64,000 nt of DNA from Batillaria attramentaria (GCA_018292915.2 JACVVK020000005.1:5320001-5384000); one strand, 5' to 3'; shown: positions 1 through 12,042, counted from the stretch's first letter. The notes: a model not told the origin generated them from the letters alone. Numbers and translations: made by a program.

Positions 1-157
1 GTCCATTCCAGCAAGGCGCCTATGCCGTTACAGGATTTTTGTCTTTCTTTCTTCGCTTCCTTTTTCATTTTATTTTGTTTTGGGGTTTCTTTTGTCCTTG
101 TCTGGGTTAGGCCCATAGCCGTGGGTTAAATTAGCCTCGAGTTTTACATACGGGCCC
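1..157 (+). mobile_element. MITE family A (GGGCCCGTATGTA ends), partial copy
   Basis: The left end is cut by the window. It matches the right half of the copy at 645-922 closely, including GTCTGGGTTAGGCC, GTGGGTTAAATTA and the terminal TACATACGGGCCC. Its right end abuts a piece of the TTAA family (158-337), so it seems to have inserted into that element. Confidence 0.8.
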
Positions 158-337
158 TGGAGCGCTCAACCGGTGCGCTCGCCGCGTCATCGAGTACGCT
201 TCTGTTGGCTCAGTGCCAGCATTACAGACGCTGTCACTGTGTCTACGTGGTGCGATGATAGATACCAAGGAGGTAACAGCACAGAACGACCTGTGAGCAT
301 AAAATTAATATGGAAGCATCAGCCCCTGGAACTGAGA
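158..337 (-). mobile_element. TTAA-family MITE, partial copy
   Basis: It shares GGAGCGCTCA, CAGCATTACAGACGCTGTCA and the end GAACGACCTGTGAGCATAAAA with the fuller copy at 2311-2654. The other half is missing, apparently because MITE family A inserted here. Confidence 0.7.
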
Positions 338-644
338 GAGACTTCCACTGTGACAACTAGATAATGACTTTGACTAACGCATTACCACGATGCAGAGACG
401 TGTGCGTGGCTGTATTTAGTCAAACATATGGCTTGACGTACGAGCAATCAGTGTTGAAACTTCGAAAGCGGGGTAGCACCGGAAACGCTCGTGACCATTT
501 TGATTACACCCCGTGTATGTGGGCGTTGGGAGCAGAAGGAGGTGACAGGGACAGGAGGTCGTTTCTTGTATGTATAAATTCACCAGAATCTAGTTCAGGG
601 CAAACCTGTGCACTCGTGTAAGACGGAGTGGCTGGGACTGGTCT

Positions 645-922
645 GGGCCCGTATGTACTAGTCCAGGTTAGGGCTTTTAGCCTCGGGTCAGAGTCTAACC
701 TCGAACTAAACTAGCTCCAGGGTTAAATTTTCTGTTGTTTTTTGTTTTATATCAGGAAGCGGGCCCATTCCAGGAAGGTGCCTGAGCCGTTATAGGAATT
801 TTTTTTCCCTTCCTTTCTTCGCTTCAGTTTTTATTCATTTTGCTTTTGGGTTTCTTTTGTCCTAGTCTGGGTTAGGCCCGTAGCCGTGGGTTAAATTAAC
901 CTCGACGTTTACATACGGGCCC
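645..922 (+). mobile_element. MITE family A, complete copy
   Basis: 278 bp with perfect 13-bp TIRs, GGGCCCGTATGTA (645-657) and TACATACGGGCCC (910-922). Subterminal segments are partly self-complementary. No ORF and no clear TSD. Confidence 0.85.
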
Positions 923-937
923 TGAAGTTTACCGAAT

Positions 938-1823
938 AGTTTGGTAACATGACATCATCATGGATCTTGTTTTTTGTAGCCGTCCCTTCCCCCCATAATC
1001 CGCCTATTCACTCTCGTGGCGGGAACGTTAAACCAAAACTAACCCACCAAAATCCGGCATTGCCCGTAACATCACTGTCTTCGGTGCCACAAAACTTACT
1101 ACTTTTCCTGAATAAAGAACGACTCCGTGGCAATCTTCTAACAACAAAACAAGCAGTTTTGGAAAACCTACATGCATACGTATCCCTCGATGTCCCATTA
1201 TTTTGCGATCTGTCTGCATTCGGCACTGCATATAAAAGACTGTGTTCGAGGCTGGGCAGCCGCGGCCGACAAATCCCTTGGTGTCATCCTGAGACATTGA
1301 TCGGCGAATGAGAAAGATTCACGCTGTCGCATGTTGTCGTGCATTGAGCTCGCGTGACCTTGCATCCGTAACAAAATAAGTTGTTCTGGGCTAGAGAGCG
1401 GACAAAAAACAAGATGCAACAGATGCTTGTGGGTCGACGAATGATTGCATGCGTAAAGGCACCGATCCTGTTTCACTTGTTCACGTCATGTTTGTCTACG
1501 TCATCACGTACATCTGAGATTCCCTTCAAGTTCTGAGGGTTAATATGCTGACCGACTTCTTCTCTTTTCTTTTGCTTTATTTCCCCTGATGCAAAAAAAT
1601 GAACTGTTTACAGGTCGACAGACACAAAGACATGAAAACAATAGTCCCCCCAGCCATAACTAAAAAGTTTTTTTTTTTAAACTAAATTTACGCAAAACCT
1701 TGTAGTTCCATGACCTTCGAGTGAACAAAACAAAACCGTATGACGTCTTTGCTCTAGATGCAGAACACTTGCACCTGATCGAATAACTCTGGTCAACAAC
1801 CGACATCATTTACTCACGGCTGA
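938..1823. other. Stretch without recognisable gene
   Basis: ORFs here (to 120 codons) are open on both strands without domain or splice support. No repeat family from the window matches. Confidence 0.6.
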
Positions 1824-1858
1824 GTGTCTTTCACGTCAGCAAGACGCGTGCCTGCAGG

Positions 1859-1860
<2 letters not shown>

Positions 1861-1933
<73 letters not shown>

Positions 1934-1959
1934 TGTGTGTGTTTGTGTGTGTGTGTGTG
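1861..1959. repeat. (GT)n microsatellite
   Basis: About 99 bp of nearly pure GT with GAGT and GTTT interruptions at the right end. The long Cys/Val ORFs over it are artefacts. Confidence 0.97.
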
Positions 1960-2179
1960 AGCTGTTTCAGAGGTTTCATACATGGTTGCGCTTTCCTGTG
2001 TATAGATTACGTGTGTTGTACATATATCTTCTGTCGTATCGTTCTGTGTATAATTATGTGGTCTTGGTTTGTTTGATTTTTTTTTGGGGGGGGGGTGGGG
2101 GGTGGGGGGTGGGGGGGTATACTCCATACCCCAAAAATGGAAAAAGGAAAATAAAATCCTATCTTAAATCTTACATCTT

Positions 2180-2218
2180 GTGCGTGCGCGCGCACGCGCG
2201 CGCACGTGTGTGTGTGTG

Positions 2219-2258
<40 letters not shown>

Positions 2259-2264
2259 GCGTGT
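2180..2264. repeat. (GC)n/(GT)n compound microsatellite
   Basis: CGCGCGCACGCGCG alternating with GTGTGT; alternating purine-pyrimidine of this kind can adopt Z-DNA (general knowledge). Confidence 0.95.
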
Positions 2265-2310
2265 TGTTTTGTATTCAGTATTCTTTTATTTCTTTTTTTT
2301 CATCATATGT

Positions 2311-2654
2311 TTTACGCGGGCTAACTCCACCTTTGTAAAGCCAACATATGTTTTGGAACAGTTTCGCTCGGGAGTGCGTCTGCACGCTAGAAACTGGTAC
2401 AGCTCTTAGTGCGATACAACGTTATTTACACTTTGCGCGAGCGGCCGAACATTCAAATTCTATGACCGTTGTCACACTACTGGAGCGCTCAGTGTGGTCG
2501 CGGCCGCGCCACGGAGTACGCTTCTGTTTTCTCAGCGCCAGCATTACAGACGCTGTCACTGTCCAGTGTGTCTAATAAGTGATGTGATGATAGATACCAC
2601 GAGAACAGCACAGAACGATCTGTGAGCATAACAATGGTGGCATTAGCCCCTTTC
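2311..2654 (-). mobile_element. TTAA-family MITE, near-complete copy
   Basis: About 344 bp with imperfect TIRs (CGGGCTAACTCC at one end, GGCATTAGCCCC at the other). It contains TATGTTTTGGAACAGTTTCG, AGCTCTTAGTGCGATAC, a sequence related to TTCGACCACTCGCGC, and GATCTGTGAGCATAA, shared with at least six other places in the window. Non-coding. Confidence 0.75.
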
Positions 2655-3756
2655 ATGCTTCACGGCGTCACAGCGTTACGTACTACGCATCTTCTGATGT
2701 ACCCGCATAGAGAGCTGTTATCTGTGAATGACTGTGATCTGTATCCTATGTTAGGCCTGCCCTTCCATTTTAATTGTTACTCTTAGTGCTTGTTTGACAT
2801 AGTTTAATGTGAGGCAAAGCCAATGCCTATTTCTTAAATTGTGTTTTAGCCAATGACTGAGTTTGTGAATGTGCATGTCAGTTTTGTATTTCCATGGTAT
2901 GTTCGTGTATACATGTGTTTTTATGAAGAGGAGCCAAGAGAATTCTTCTTAATTGTAACTAAGAAGCGAATATATTTTATCTATCTTATCTAATCTTACA
3001 GTGCAGGACTGATGTCATGATCATGAGTGCATCATTAGCAAAACGAAATGGCAATGTAAGATGGGCATAACGATGGACGTAAACATCATAAAAAAATACT
3101 CATCCCCTACCCCCCCCCCCCCCCCATCTCACATCGAGATCAAAATTGGTGGGTGTACTCAGGGGAACCCTGGGGTCATTCTCGCGGATTTTTTTTTTTA
3201 AACAGAAAATCGGAGTTTAACGTCCTTTTCCATCATGCATCGCCAAACAGGGTTATCAGAAAACACAACCTAGAGTTCACATCACGATTTTGGTGGCTGT
3301 ACTCGGGGGGGGGGGGGGGGGGGGGGTAGAGGGGGCGCAAACATTATAGCGGGAAAACAAATCTCGGAAAATTAGAGTTTCACGCCCTTTTCCACAAGGT
3401 ATCGGCAAACAGGGAGACCAGAAAACACTTATTACACATGTCACATCAGCAGCCCGGGCGAAGCCGGGTGCATCAGCTAGTAACAATAATATAGAATAAC
3501 AATGATAATAATAATAATAATGGACTGGCACAAGCCAGCAATAATAATTGACGGGCACGAGCAAAGAACGGAAAGCTGGTGATTGGTTTAGGCCACAGCA
3601 CGCGTCTTTTAAAAAGCAGTGGAAATGTGATCGATAACCACGTGCAGAGGCTGGACATCTGAATTCCAGACGCTGGCTGTCTGGTGCAAACATACATGTA
3701 TTTAAGGTGAAGGTCACATGTTGCTCTTCTTCTCTCCTTCAGAAGGCAGCCGTATG
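2655..3756. other. Non-coding, A/T-rich with C and G homopolymer runs
   Basis: Runs of C at 3111-3125 and G at 3307-3326. Two related phrases (CACATCGAGATCAAAATTGG... and CACATCACGATTTTGGTGG..., each followed by 'CGTCC/CGCCCTTTTCCA...CAAACAGGG') at 3129-3250 and 3276-3425 suggest an imperfect duplication of about 150 bp. (AAT)n lies at 3504-3520. No gene. Confidence 0.6.
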
Positions 3757-3787
3757 CGTGCGTGCGTGCGTGCGCGTGCGCGCGCGC

Positions 3788-3849
<62 letters not shown>
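3757..3849. repeat. (CGTG)n/(GC)n/(GT)n compound microsatellite
   Basis: CGTGCGTGCGTGCGCG passes into CGCGCG and then about 60 bp of GT. Confidence 0.96.
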
Positions 3850-3851
<2 letters not shown>

Positions 3852-4027
3852 GAGCAGAAAGGCATACTAATGTTCGTGTGTTTTGTGGAAACCGAAAGAA
3901 AGTCACGTGTTTTACGACTGAATTATACACCACATTCGACAACTTCCCCCTCAGAGTCGCCCCTTCCCTCCCCTCCACAACGAGTTCAAATGAAAGAAGA
4001 CCTCTTCAGCCCCCGTCTTCGTCCCCG

Positions 4028-4060
<33 letters not shown>

Positions 4061-4315
4061 AGGGACGGTGGTTAGGTGTTTCAAGTCTCAATACGTTTGT
4101 CAGACATAGCGTCGTGGAACACTTTTCACTGAATGCGCTTAATCCATGCACCAGATTCAGTCACTTAGGACACAATACAGCATCTGAAACCATTATGGCG
4201 ACTCTGGTTGGCGCATGTGTTGATGTACATACGTAGAAGCGTACCGTGTACTGAGCAGGCTACGACGTTCTTTAGTTGCGGACTGAAGACCAACTAGAGA
4301 GCGCTGATTGGCGGC

Positions 4316-4390
<75 letters not shown>
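4316..4390. repeat. (GT)n microsatellite
   Basis: About 75 bp of uninterrupted GT. Confidence 0.97.
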
Positions 4391-4393
<3 letters not shown>

Positions 4394-4645
4394 AGCGACT
4401 TGGCTGTATCGACGTGTAGTACAGGTATGGGAGGGTTAGCCCGAAGATAGTCATATTTCTCAACTCTCAGAAGCCGCAAAGTCACGAAAATGGTCGCAAT
4501 GTCCAAAAGGAACGTTACTCCTTTGGTAAACAGCGCGGGATTTCCAAGCTTTCGGAACTCATTAAGAACATACAGATTTTAAAAGATCAACGTCTTTTTC
4601 CAGCACCTATGGGTGATATGAAAGACGGGGATGTGAGGAAAAGTG

Positions 4646-4820
4646 TGGGGGTGGGTGTTTGGGAGTTTAACGTCCTTTTCCACCATATAAGGGTGATATC
4701 AAAGACGGGGCAACGATGAAAAAGCCAGCACAATACATGTATTTGGCCCCAGCCGAGATTCGAACTCACTACCCGAGCATTGGAAGTCCAACGCTCTACC
4801 ATTCGGCCACCCCGGCTCCC
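4646..4820 (-). mobile_element. tRNA-derived SINE, family 1
   Basis: On the minus strand: a tRNA-like head with A box TGGCCGAATGG and B box GAGTTCGAATCTC, then the family body (CCAGCACAA, CGTTGCCCCGTCTTTGATAT, AAAGGACGTTAAACTCCC) and a CACCCAC tail. A TGAGGAAAAG repeat flanks it. A second tail fragment of the same family precedes it at 4588-4632. Confidence 0.85.
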
Positions 4821-6021
4821 GGCCATGAGGAAAAGGCCATGCAGCGCAGTATCTGGCGCAATAAGAGTATCAATATCTAGTGAAATGAAATTCTGTTCAT
4901 AAAATCATAAAATCAAAGACCATTACGATAAAGGCAAATCAAATGTTATGACAGAAATTAGAACTGCAAAAATTTCAAATACGTTGCCAGCCTGTCAGTG
5001 TACGTGTTGTAAGAACGAAATGACTAAGTCATCGTGTCAACAACAACAACAAAAAGGCGGCTTCATAAACACGCTAAGACACAGGTTATCTACTTCACGC
5101 GAAAACTCCACCTCAGCTCAGAGATACTGAGCTTGAGCGCCGTCCCCAACCGGTGCTATGCAGCGGCGAGCACGTGACTTCTCGGCCTAGTCCCACGACT
5201 GTGACAGGTACAGTATGGTGTGGTACGATCATCCTCGTCTCAGACGCTCGAGGCACCGCAGGGCTGGATGACGAAGCAGTGAAAGCCTGCTGCTGCTAAG
5301 CGTCACTTTATGTGGAAACCTCTACCCCGCCATTCACAGTCTGTTGCGCCCGACGAGTGTTTTCGGCCTTTTCAGTTCATGCTTTACCGCAAAAAAAAAA
5401 AAAAAATTCCACCTCAAACGTGAGGTAGGTAGCCTGCGTTCTCTTCTGTCCCTAACCCGTGCTGTGCACCAGAGAGAACACGAGTTTTCGGGCTGAACTG
5501 TAGACTGTCTTAGAATGCCACTCTGCGCAAGTCAAGGATAGGCCGTATTGTAAACACAATTATGCAACGCACACAACTAGGGGGGGGGGGGGGGGAGGGA
5601 CAAATTAAGCGAAACAGGAAATAATCCTTAGGAAGGAAAGCCATGTCACCGCAGTCAATCAATAGTTTAGAGTTCAAGCCAGAGGAATGTTATTTAAATT
5701 TCACGGGCACCGCCCTTTTGTCGACAGCCTGTGTGTGCATGCGCGTGACTGTGTGTGCGTGCGTGCGCGTGTGTCGCTACAAAAGCTAGAACGGCAAAAT
5801 CTTTATGACTCACGTGTGACTATGACCTTGACCTTCACCAGAGGTCACCCACAAAGGCATTCTTACCAACTGTCAATACAGATAAAGCTAACGTTCTACC
5901 AAAGTTTACTTTCCGAAACTGACACAATCCCTGTGACCTTGAGCCCTGAGGTCAAGGTCACATAAATTGTACACTTGAAAGCTTTTCACACCAGCTTTTC
6001 ACGCCATGTTTGTGTTGCGTG

Positions 6022-7882
6022 CCGAACAAGAAGAGCTAAGGCAAAGGCACAGGAAGAATACACAGCAGCTGACAGAGAAGTGAAGAGGAGCACCAGAAAG
6101 GACAAGAGGGACTACATCGACGACCTGGCCAATCAAGCAGAGGAAGCAGCTGGACAAGGGAACCTAAAAGACCTGTACCAGGTGACCAAGAAGCTCGCGG
6201 GCAAATTTCAGCAGACAGACAAACCAGTGAAGGACAAGAACGGGCACCCACTGACAACAACTGAGGAACAGCTGAAGCGATGGGCAGAACACTTCAGGGA
6301 GCTGTTAAATCGCCCCATCCCTGAAACACCAGCTGAGACAGAACTACCCATCAACTGCGACAAGCCCTCTAAGGCGGTCAGGAAAGCCATCATGACACTG
6401 AGAAATGGGAAAGCTGCAGGGCCGGACGAGATACCAGCAGAAGCCATCAAAGCAGACACAGAGACAGCCGTCAACATGCTGCACAGCCTATTCAGCAAGA
6501 TCTGGGAGAAGGAAGAGGTGCCAGCCCAGTGGAAAGAAGGGATCGTCATCAAGCTGCCAAAGAAAGGGGACCTCAGGGACTGCAGCAACTACCGAGGGAT
6601 CATGCTCCTGTCAGTGCCAGGCAAGGTTCTCAACAGAATTCTACTGGAGAGGATGAGGGAGGCAGTCGACCCTATGCTCCGAGACCAGCAGGCGGGCTTT
6701 CGCAGGAACAGGTCCTGCGCTGACCAGATCGCCAGCCTACGCATCATCGTTGAGCAGTCACTGGAGTGGAACTCCCCCCTCTACATCAACTTCATAGACT
6801 ATGAGAAGGCCTTCGACAGTGCAGACAGAGAGGCGCTGTGGAAGCTGCTAAGGCACTATGGAGTTCCCGGGAAGATCATCTCCCTGATCCAGTGCACCTA
6901 CAAAGACATGAGCTGCAGGATTGCCCATGCCGGCCAGTTGTCAGAAAGCTTCGAGGTGAAGACCGGAGTCCGCCAGGGATGCCTGTTGTCCCCGTTCCTC
7001 TTCCTCCTGGTCATCGACTGGATCATGAAGACCACCACAACAGGCAGGAAAAACGGGATACAGTGGACACTCTGGACGCAGCTGGATGACCTCGACTTTG
7101 CGGACGACCTGGCGCTCCTGTCTCACAGCCACAGCCAGATGCAGGACAAGACTACATGCCTGGAAGCCACATCAGCCGGAACAGGGCTCAAGATCAACAG
7201 GAGGAAAACCGAGCTGATGAAGATCAACACCACTGCCAACACACCAGTCACAGTCGGTGGAGAGCCCATCAGGGAGGTGGAGTCATTTGTCTACCTGGGG
7301 AGTGTGGTTGATGGACAGGGAGGCACAGACCGAGACGTCACAGCCAGAATCGGCAAGGCAAGAGCAGCAATGGTCATGCTGAAGAACATCTGGGCATCCA
7401 AAGTTGTCAGCATAAGAACCAAACTTCGCATCTTCAACTCCAATGTGAAGTCAGTTCTGCTCTACGGATGCGAAACATGGAGGACAACGAAGACGATGCA
7501 GCAGAAGATCCAGACATTTCTCAACACCTGTCTGAGGCGCATCTTCAACATCCGATGGCCAGAGAAGATCCGGAACGAAGAGCTGTGGGAGCGAGCAGGG
7601 CAGGAACCAGCGGCCAAGCAGATCCTGCGGAGGAAGTGGGGCTGGATTGGACACACCCTCAGGAAGCCAGCATCCAGCACCACACGCCAAGCCCTGACAT
7701 GGAACCCGCAGGGGAAAAGGAAGAGAGGCCGGCCTCGCAACAGCTGGAGGCGGGACACTGAGGCAGAGTTATATAAGCAGGGGACCAACTGGACTGGAGT
7801 GGCAAGAATAGCCCAGAACAGAGTGCGATGGCGAAGGGTTGTCGATGGCCTATGCTCCACGTGGAGCCAGGGGCCTAAGTAA
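6022..7882 (+). pseudogene. RTE reverse-transcriptase fragment with intact RT frame
   Basis: About 620 codons from RTRRAKAKAQEEY to the natural stop are open. The RT blocks FIDYEKAFDSADR, VRQGCLLSPF and FADDLALL are all present. Compared with the full-length copy it has small in-frame losses near residue 110 (a PPDIPPA-like stretch shortened) and an EI-to-V change at KPSKA. The open frame continues upstream into flanking DNA to an ATG at 5975, but that start is not part of the element. No endonuclease is present, so it is probably not autonomous. Confidence 0.85.
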
Positions 7883-7891
7883 GTAAGTAAG
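6022..7891 (+). mobile_element. 5'-truncated RTE copy, sister of the full-length element
   Basis: It is bounded by a 12-bp TSD (TTGTGTTGCGTG at 6010-6021 and 7892-7903). It starts at the point equivalent to about 56955 of the full-length copy, so the ribozyme and most of the endonuclease are missing, and it ends in the same (TAAG)n tail. The two copies appear very similar by eye, implying recent activity of the family. It is nested inside a pearl-like TIR element (5806-8158). Confidence 0.93.
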
Positions 7892-8193
7892 TTGTGTTGC
7901 GTGGAGTTTGTGGCTGCTGAGAAACATAAAAAAATTTCTGGAACTTCTACTATGACCCTGTGATCTTGACCTCTGAGGGAGCTCATTCAATATGAAATGT
8001 TTGGAAAGCCCTTGTAACCAACTACATTTGTGCTAAGTTTGGTGTTCCAACTATTTATAAATCCTGAGAAAAAGCCAATGTGAACTTTGTCACAGTCAGA
8101 CGACGGACAGACAGGCGATGGAGGGCTACTGCACTCACTTTGTTAAACACGTGAGTCAAAAACGGAAACGGAACGGAAGAACACTACAATATG

Positions 8194-8199
<6 letters not shown>

Positions 8200-8228
<29 letters not shown>

Positions 8229-8378
8229 CTTTATTTTACAACGGTAGTAGTTACAGGCATATTCATACCAATTTTAAAACTTGCCGTTGCTACACTACAT
8301 GAGCTAATACTACTGTAAAATTAAACAACAAAAACAAACAAACAAACAAACAAACAAAGTAAGGACAGCACACACACA

Positions 8379-8411
<33 letters not shown>

Positions 8412-9501
8412 CATACCCCATCACCAATACACAAACATCACGCATGTATTATTCGCACGCATCTATGCAGAACATAATCGTAAACGGAAATAATGTGAAA
8501 ATGTCTACAGAAGTGGGCAAGAATGACGACGAGTGATTTGTACACATATCATACACAGACAAAAGAACGTTATTCATATTGATGAAAGGTGAATGTGGGT
8601 ACTTGGCACTAAGTAAAATTTAGTGATGCATGTGCAGGTGAACAGCAGTGACATAGCCAGAGAGAGAGAGAGAGGAATTCTTGCGAGAAATGTCGTGACT
8701 TAGAAGCAGACATGAAGGGTCATCGACTCGTGAGGACGGATGTATGTCATCTCATCTTCTGACATGCCCTACCGAGGGGTCGCATCAATAGCACGGCCCC
8801 AGACAGCTTGGGATCGAATTATGCAGACAAGCTTCGCATTACCGCAATAACGCTGCGAGAAGTCAGACCTGGCATGCATGCTTACTAACTGCGTCGCATA
8901 GCGGTGTCTTAAAGACGGGTTGAACAAAATCGCACTTCTTTTGAAAAACATAGGGGGAAACAGGGAGAGGAAGAAACCGTTACTGCATACCCACTTGCTG
9001 TGAATTCAAAAACAGGGTCCTTTCTCTCTCCCCCAAGAAAACTCAACGAGCCAACAAAACCAAACCAGCAGACAAACAAAATGACGATTAAAGCGAAACA
9101 TTTTATAATAATACACAAATAACAGGAGAACACACACACCAACAGGGCTTTATTCTCTTATTGACGACACAGTACCGTGCAAAGGAGAACGCTTTGATAT
9201 GGATATAATCTGATTACCACGGTGCCTCGTCACTGACGCGACGTCCGCTTGCAGTGAAAGTATATATACATAGCCAATTAACAGACAGCACACACACACA
9301 CACACAAACATTCATTCATTCATTCATACACTGCATCTACAGGGGCACAAAAACATTATATCTCATAGTTACGTCAGTTTAGGTGTTTCAGTTTGCATCA
9401 TTGTTTCCAGATTATTTTGGATCCGACCATGGCACTGACTGAACACTATTTGGCTATGGCTTTAAGCTCGCTTAAAGGGTAAACCTGCCAAACTCAGCCC
9501 A

Positions 9502-9535
<34 letters not shown>

Positions 9536-9867
9536 CAGGAAAAAAAATCACCCCAACGATCCGTACAAAAACACACAACAATGAAGCAAACAATAAGCTG
9601 ATCGGGGGAAAAAAAACAACAACCAAAAAACAAACAAACCCTAAAACAAATCAATCACTGCCTGCACAGTGTACTACTGGGATCAATAACTGAGAACGTT
9701 GACTGCCGGTCATGTCAAACCCCAAGCGGACAGTACCGAGCACTGTCGGAACACGTGCGTCTCGTTCCAGCACGTGCTGAGCGACGCCAGCCGGTAACAG
9801 TAACACGCACGTTCGGCTCGTTCATTTCCGGTCTCGCGTATTTATAAATGCGGCTTACGTACTACAT
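8200..9867. other. Non-coding, simple-repeat-rich
   Basis: (GA)n at 8203-8226, (AAAC)n at 8334-8358, (CA)n at 8370-8412, 9291-9306 and 9506-9532, and (ATTC)n at 9310-9326. The GA tract next to CCTTTATT (8229-8236) resembles an inverted LINE 3' end, but no coding remnant is visible. Confidence 0.55.
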
Positions 9868-10115
9868 TATTATAAAATTGGGTACATTTTCACGAAGCTT
9901 CTTATCACAATTATGAAAACATTCACGAACGTTCTTTTGAAAATTCTATGAGAAATCTTTTCAGAGAAATTCATATGAAATTTTTACGGAGGTTCTCATA
10001 CACTTTCTAGTTCTAAGGAAATTATGGAAATCTCACGAAAATTCTTATGAAAGTTCTTTGCGCGGAAAATAAAATGAAGAAAAAAAATTACGAAGTTTTA
10101 CGAAATTTCGAATGA
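9868..10115. repeat. Degenerate AT-rich array of ACGAAATTCTTATGAAA-like units
   Basis: Short related phrases (TTCACGAAGCTTCTTAT, ATTCACGAACGTTCTTTTGA, TCACGAAAATTCTTATGAAA, ACGAAGTTTTACGAAATTTC) recur every 12-25 bp. It is a cryptic simple repeat and non-coding. Confidence 0.6.
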
Positions 10116-10350
10116 ACAATGAGTGGTTTGGTTTGGCTAATGCCCCCCCCCCCCCAAAAAAAAAAAATCACCTCATACGCTGAAACGTGTGTCCACATAT
10201 AATACGTAAGGGGGAAAACAGATTGCATTACATATACGCATATCAGAGTTGACCTTCATCAGCGCTTCGTGTGGGAAATCTCCGAACGAATGTCACGGTC
10301 GTCACCACGAGAAAAAACAAAACAAAAAAAAAACAAACAAAAAAACAATA

Positions 10351-10630
10351 CCGGTGTCACAGGATATTTCGGAACCGGGACGAATGGGAACCATTCCGAT
10401 TTATCCTGGCCCTGGTGGCAGGATTTTTCGGAACCATTCCGATTTATCCTGACTCTAGTGACAGGATATTTGAAAACCACCAGCATATTTCGGAACCGTC
10501 TAGGTGGTCATTAGCCCACATGAATTTTGTCTGCCAGGTGCGGGATAAATGGAAATGGTTCCGAAATATCCTAGGATTTATGGGAACCGGTTCCGATTTA
10601 TCCTGGTTCCGAAATATTCTACGACACCGG
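10351..10630. mobile_element. Short TIR element with internal inverted copies
   Basis: 280 bp opening CCGGTGTCACAGGATATTTC and closing in the near-complement (GAAATATTCTACGACACCGG). The unit GGATATTTCGGAACC/GGTTCCGATTTATCC recurs several times in both orientations, giving a multi-hairpin structure. No ORF of its own. Confidence 0.75.
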
Positions 10631-10689
10631 CCACTGCGAACTTTACAAACACAAACTGGGTTTCGGCGAACTCGATTCCTTCCCAATCA

Positions 10690-10760
10690 GCTTGTTGTTG
10701 TTGTTGTTGTTGTTGTTGCTGTTGTTGTTGTTGCTGCTGCCGCTGTTTTTGTTGTTGTTT
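10690..10760. repeat. (TTG)n/(CTG)n trinucleotide tract
   Basis: About 60 bp of TTG with CTG and CCG interruptions. It would encode polyQ or polyN on the minus strand, but no surrounding exon structure or family supports a gene. Confidence 0.9.
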
Positions 10761-10914
10761 TTCAAGTGTCGTCGTTGTCTGCGGCCGTCGAGGATTCCCT
10801 GCCAGAAGGCGCTGTCGATACAGACAGAAACAAGAGAGGTGGCACGTTCTGGCAGGGAACTCTCGTCGTAGTCCAAGTTGGTTTTTCTTTTTTTTTTTAC
10901 GCTTCACAGACGCA

Positions 10915-11340
10915 AACGTATGTTTTGTGGAACTGTTGAGATTGTGAGTGTGCCTGTACGCTGGAAATAGTCTAGCTTAATGAATAGTAGAGCTCTGAAT
11001 GCGATACAGTGCCGTTGCAGGATGTGAGGGCGAAATTTAAAATTCTTCTCAACGGCTGTCTACATTTCAACACCCCCCCCCCCCCCCCCGCCCAGCCACG
11101 GGTAAGGGGCAGCAGGCAGGCTACCTCAAGTTTAATGAGGTGGATTTTTCGGGCTAAAACGTGAACTGGGTTGCCGGCCACACCAGCCGGCTCCTGATCC
11201 ACATTTGTGTCGTGTAAAACCTTCCGAGGCTGTTGGATCAGCGCCAGGATGTGAGATGATGCTACTGTGCAGGTGTCTAAGTAGTATGATGGTAGGTGTG
11301 AGGTCAAAACGATTTGAGAGCATAAAATAATGGAAGATGG
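10915..11340 (-). mobile_element. TTAA-family MITE, interrupted and diverged copy
   Basis: Both parts of the family are recognisable (TATGTTTTGTGGAACTGTT near 10919 and CTACTGTGCAGGTGTC to GAGAGCATAAAATAATGG near 11262-11334), separated by about 220 bp of unrelated sequence with a C-run. Confidence 0.55.
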
Positions 11341-11947
11341 GTAATAACGACAAGGGTCCTTGATCATAACCATGAAGAGAACCACAATATTATTCCGCTG
11401 GTGACCGGCCAGCGATGATGGAAGCCCCATGTGGAATGACTGATTAAATTCGAATTCTGCCGCATACAAGAAGCAATACACCACTAGATTTACAGATCAA
11501 CACAAACTACCATAGCGCCATGAAGAAAGCACAGCGGACGGGGGGCTACGCTAGCGCAGAGGTCAGTTAAAATATGCATGACGATTTTATGTATTGCCCT
11601 ATGGCCACAGGGCTGTGTCACCGTCAGCTTTGGCACATCACACTATTCGCGTGCGCTCGGTGGGGTTCATGAATATGTAGGCCTACACACAACACGTTCG
11701 TGGCTATATCTGCATGTTATAAACTTGGGCTGAGCAATCCTTTAGCCGACATTTCGCTGCTCGTATTTGCATTCCTGTTAATTTCACAGCGACGACATCG
11801 TCCCGCCGGCGCTTTTCAACACCGAAGGCAGTGTCCCTCCCAAAATCTCTGTCAAGTCCCACTGATGTTTGTTGCTCAGGCAGTGCTCCTCCCCCAGTCT
11901 AACGCGTTCCCACAGCCCTTTTTTTTAACACCCCTCCCCCTCTCTTT

Positions 11948-11950
<3 letters not shown>

Positions 11951-12040
<90 letters not shown>
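11951..12040. repeat. (GT)n microsatellite
   Basis: 90 bp of uninterrupted TG. Confidence 0.97.

Positions 12041-12042
<2 letters not shown>

Larger units (their letters stand above)
5806..8158. mobile_element. Pearl-like TIR element interrupted by the RTE copy
   Basis: Perfect 12-bp terminal inverted repeats: TGACTCACGTGT at 5806-5817 and ACACGTGAGTCA at 8147-8158. Without the RTE insertion and one TSD it is about 471 bp. Inside are TGACCTTGACCTT, GAGGTCAAGGTCACA and, near the end, a GACGGACAGACAGG microsatellite-like stretch, the same plan as the element at 14178-15277. This resembles molluscan pearl elements, which have been grouped with non-autonomous Helentron-type elements (inference). 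Confidence 0.8.

Noticed and set aside
1824..2324. 166-codon ORF rich in Cys and Val
   Set aside because: It is a reading of (GT)n tracts; the same applies to other poly-Cys/Val or poly-His/Thr ORFs over microsatellites.
5975..6021. ATG start giving a 635-codon RT protein
   Set aside because: The ATG and first codons are flanking DNA left of the RTE's TSD border; the element itself is 5'-truncated.
8229..8236. Poly(A) signal of a minus-strand gene (AATAAAGG)
   Set aside because: Lies next to a GA microsatellite with no upstream exon; more likely a decayed LINE end.
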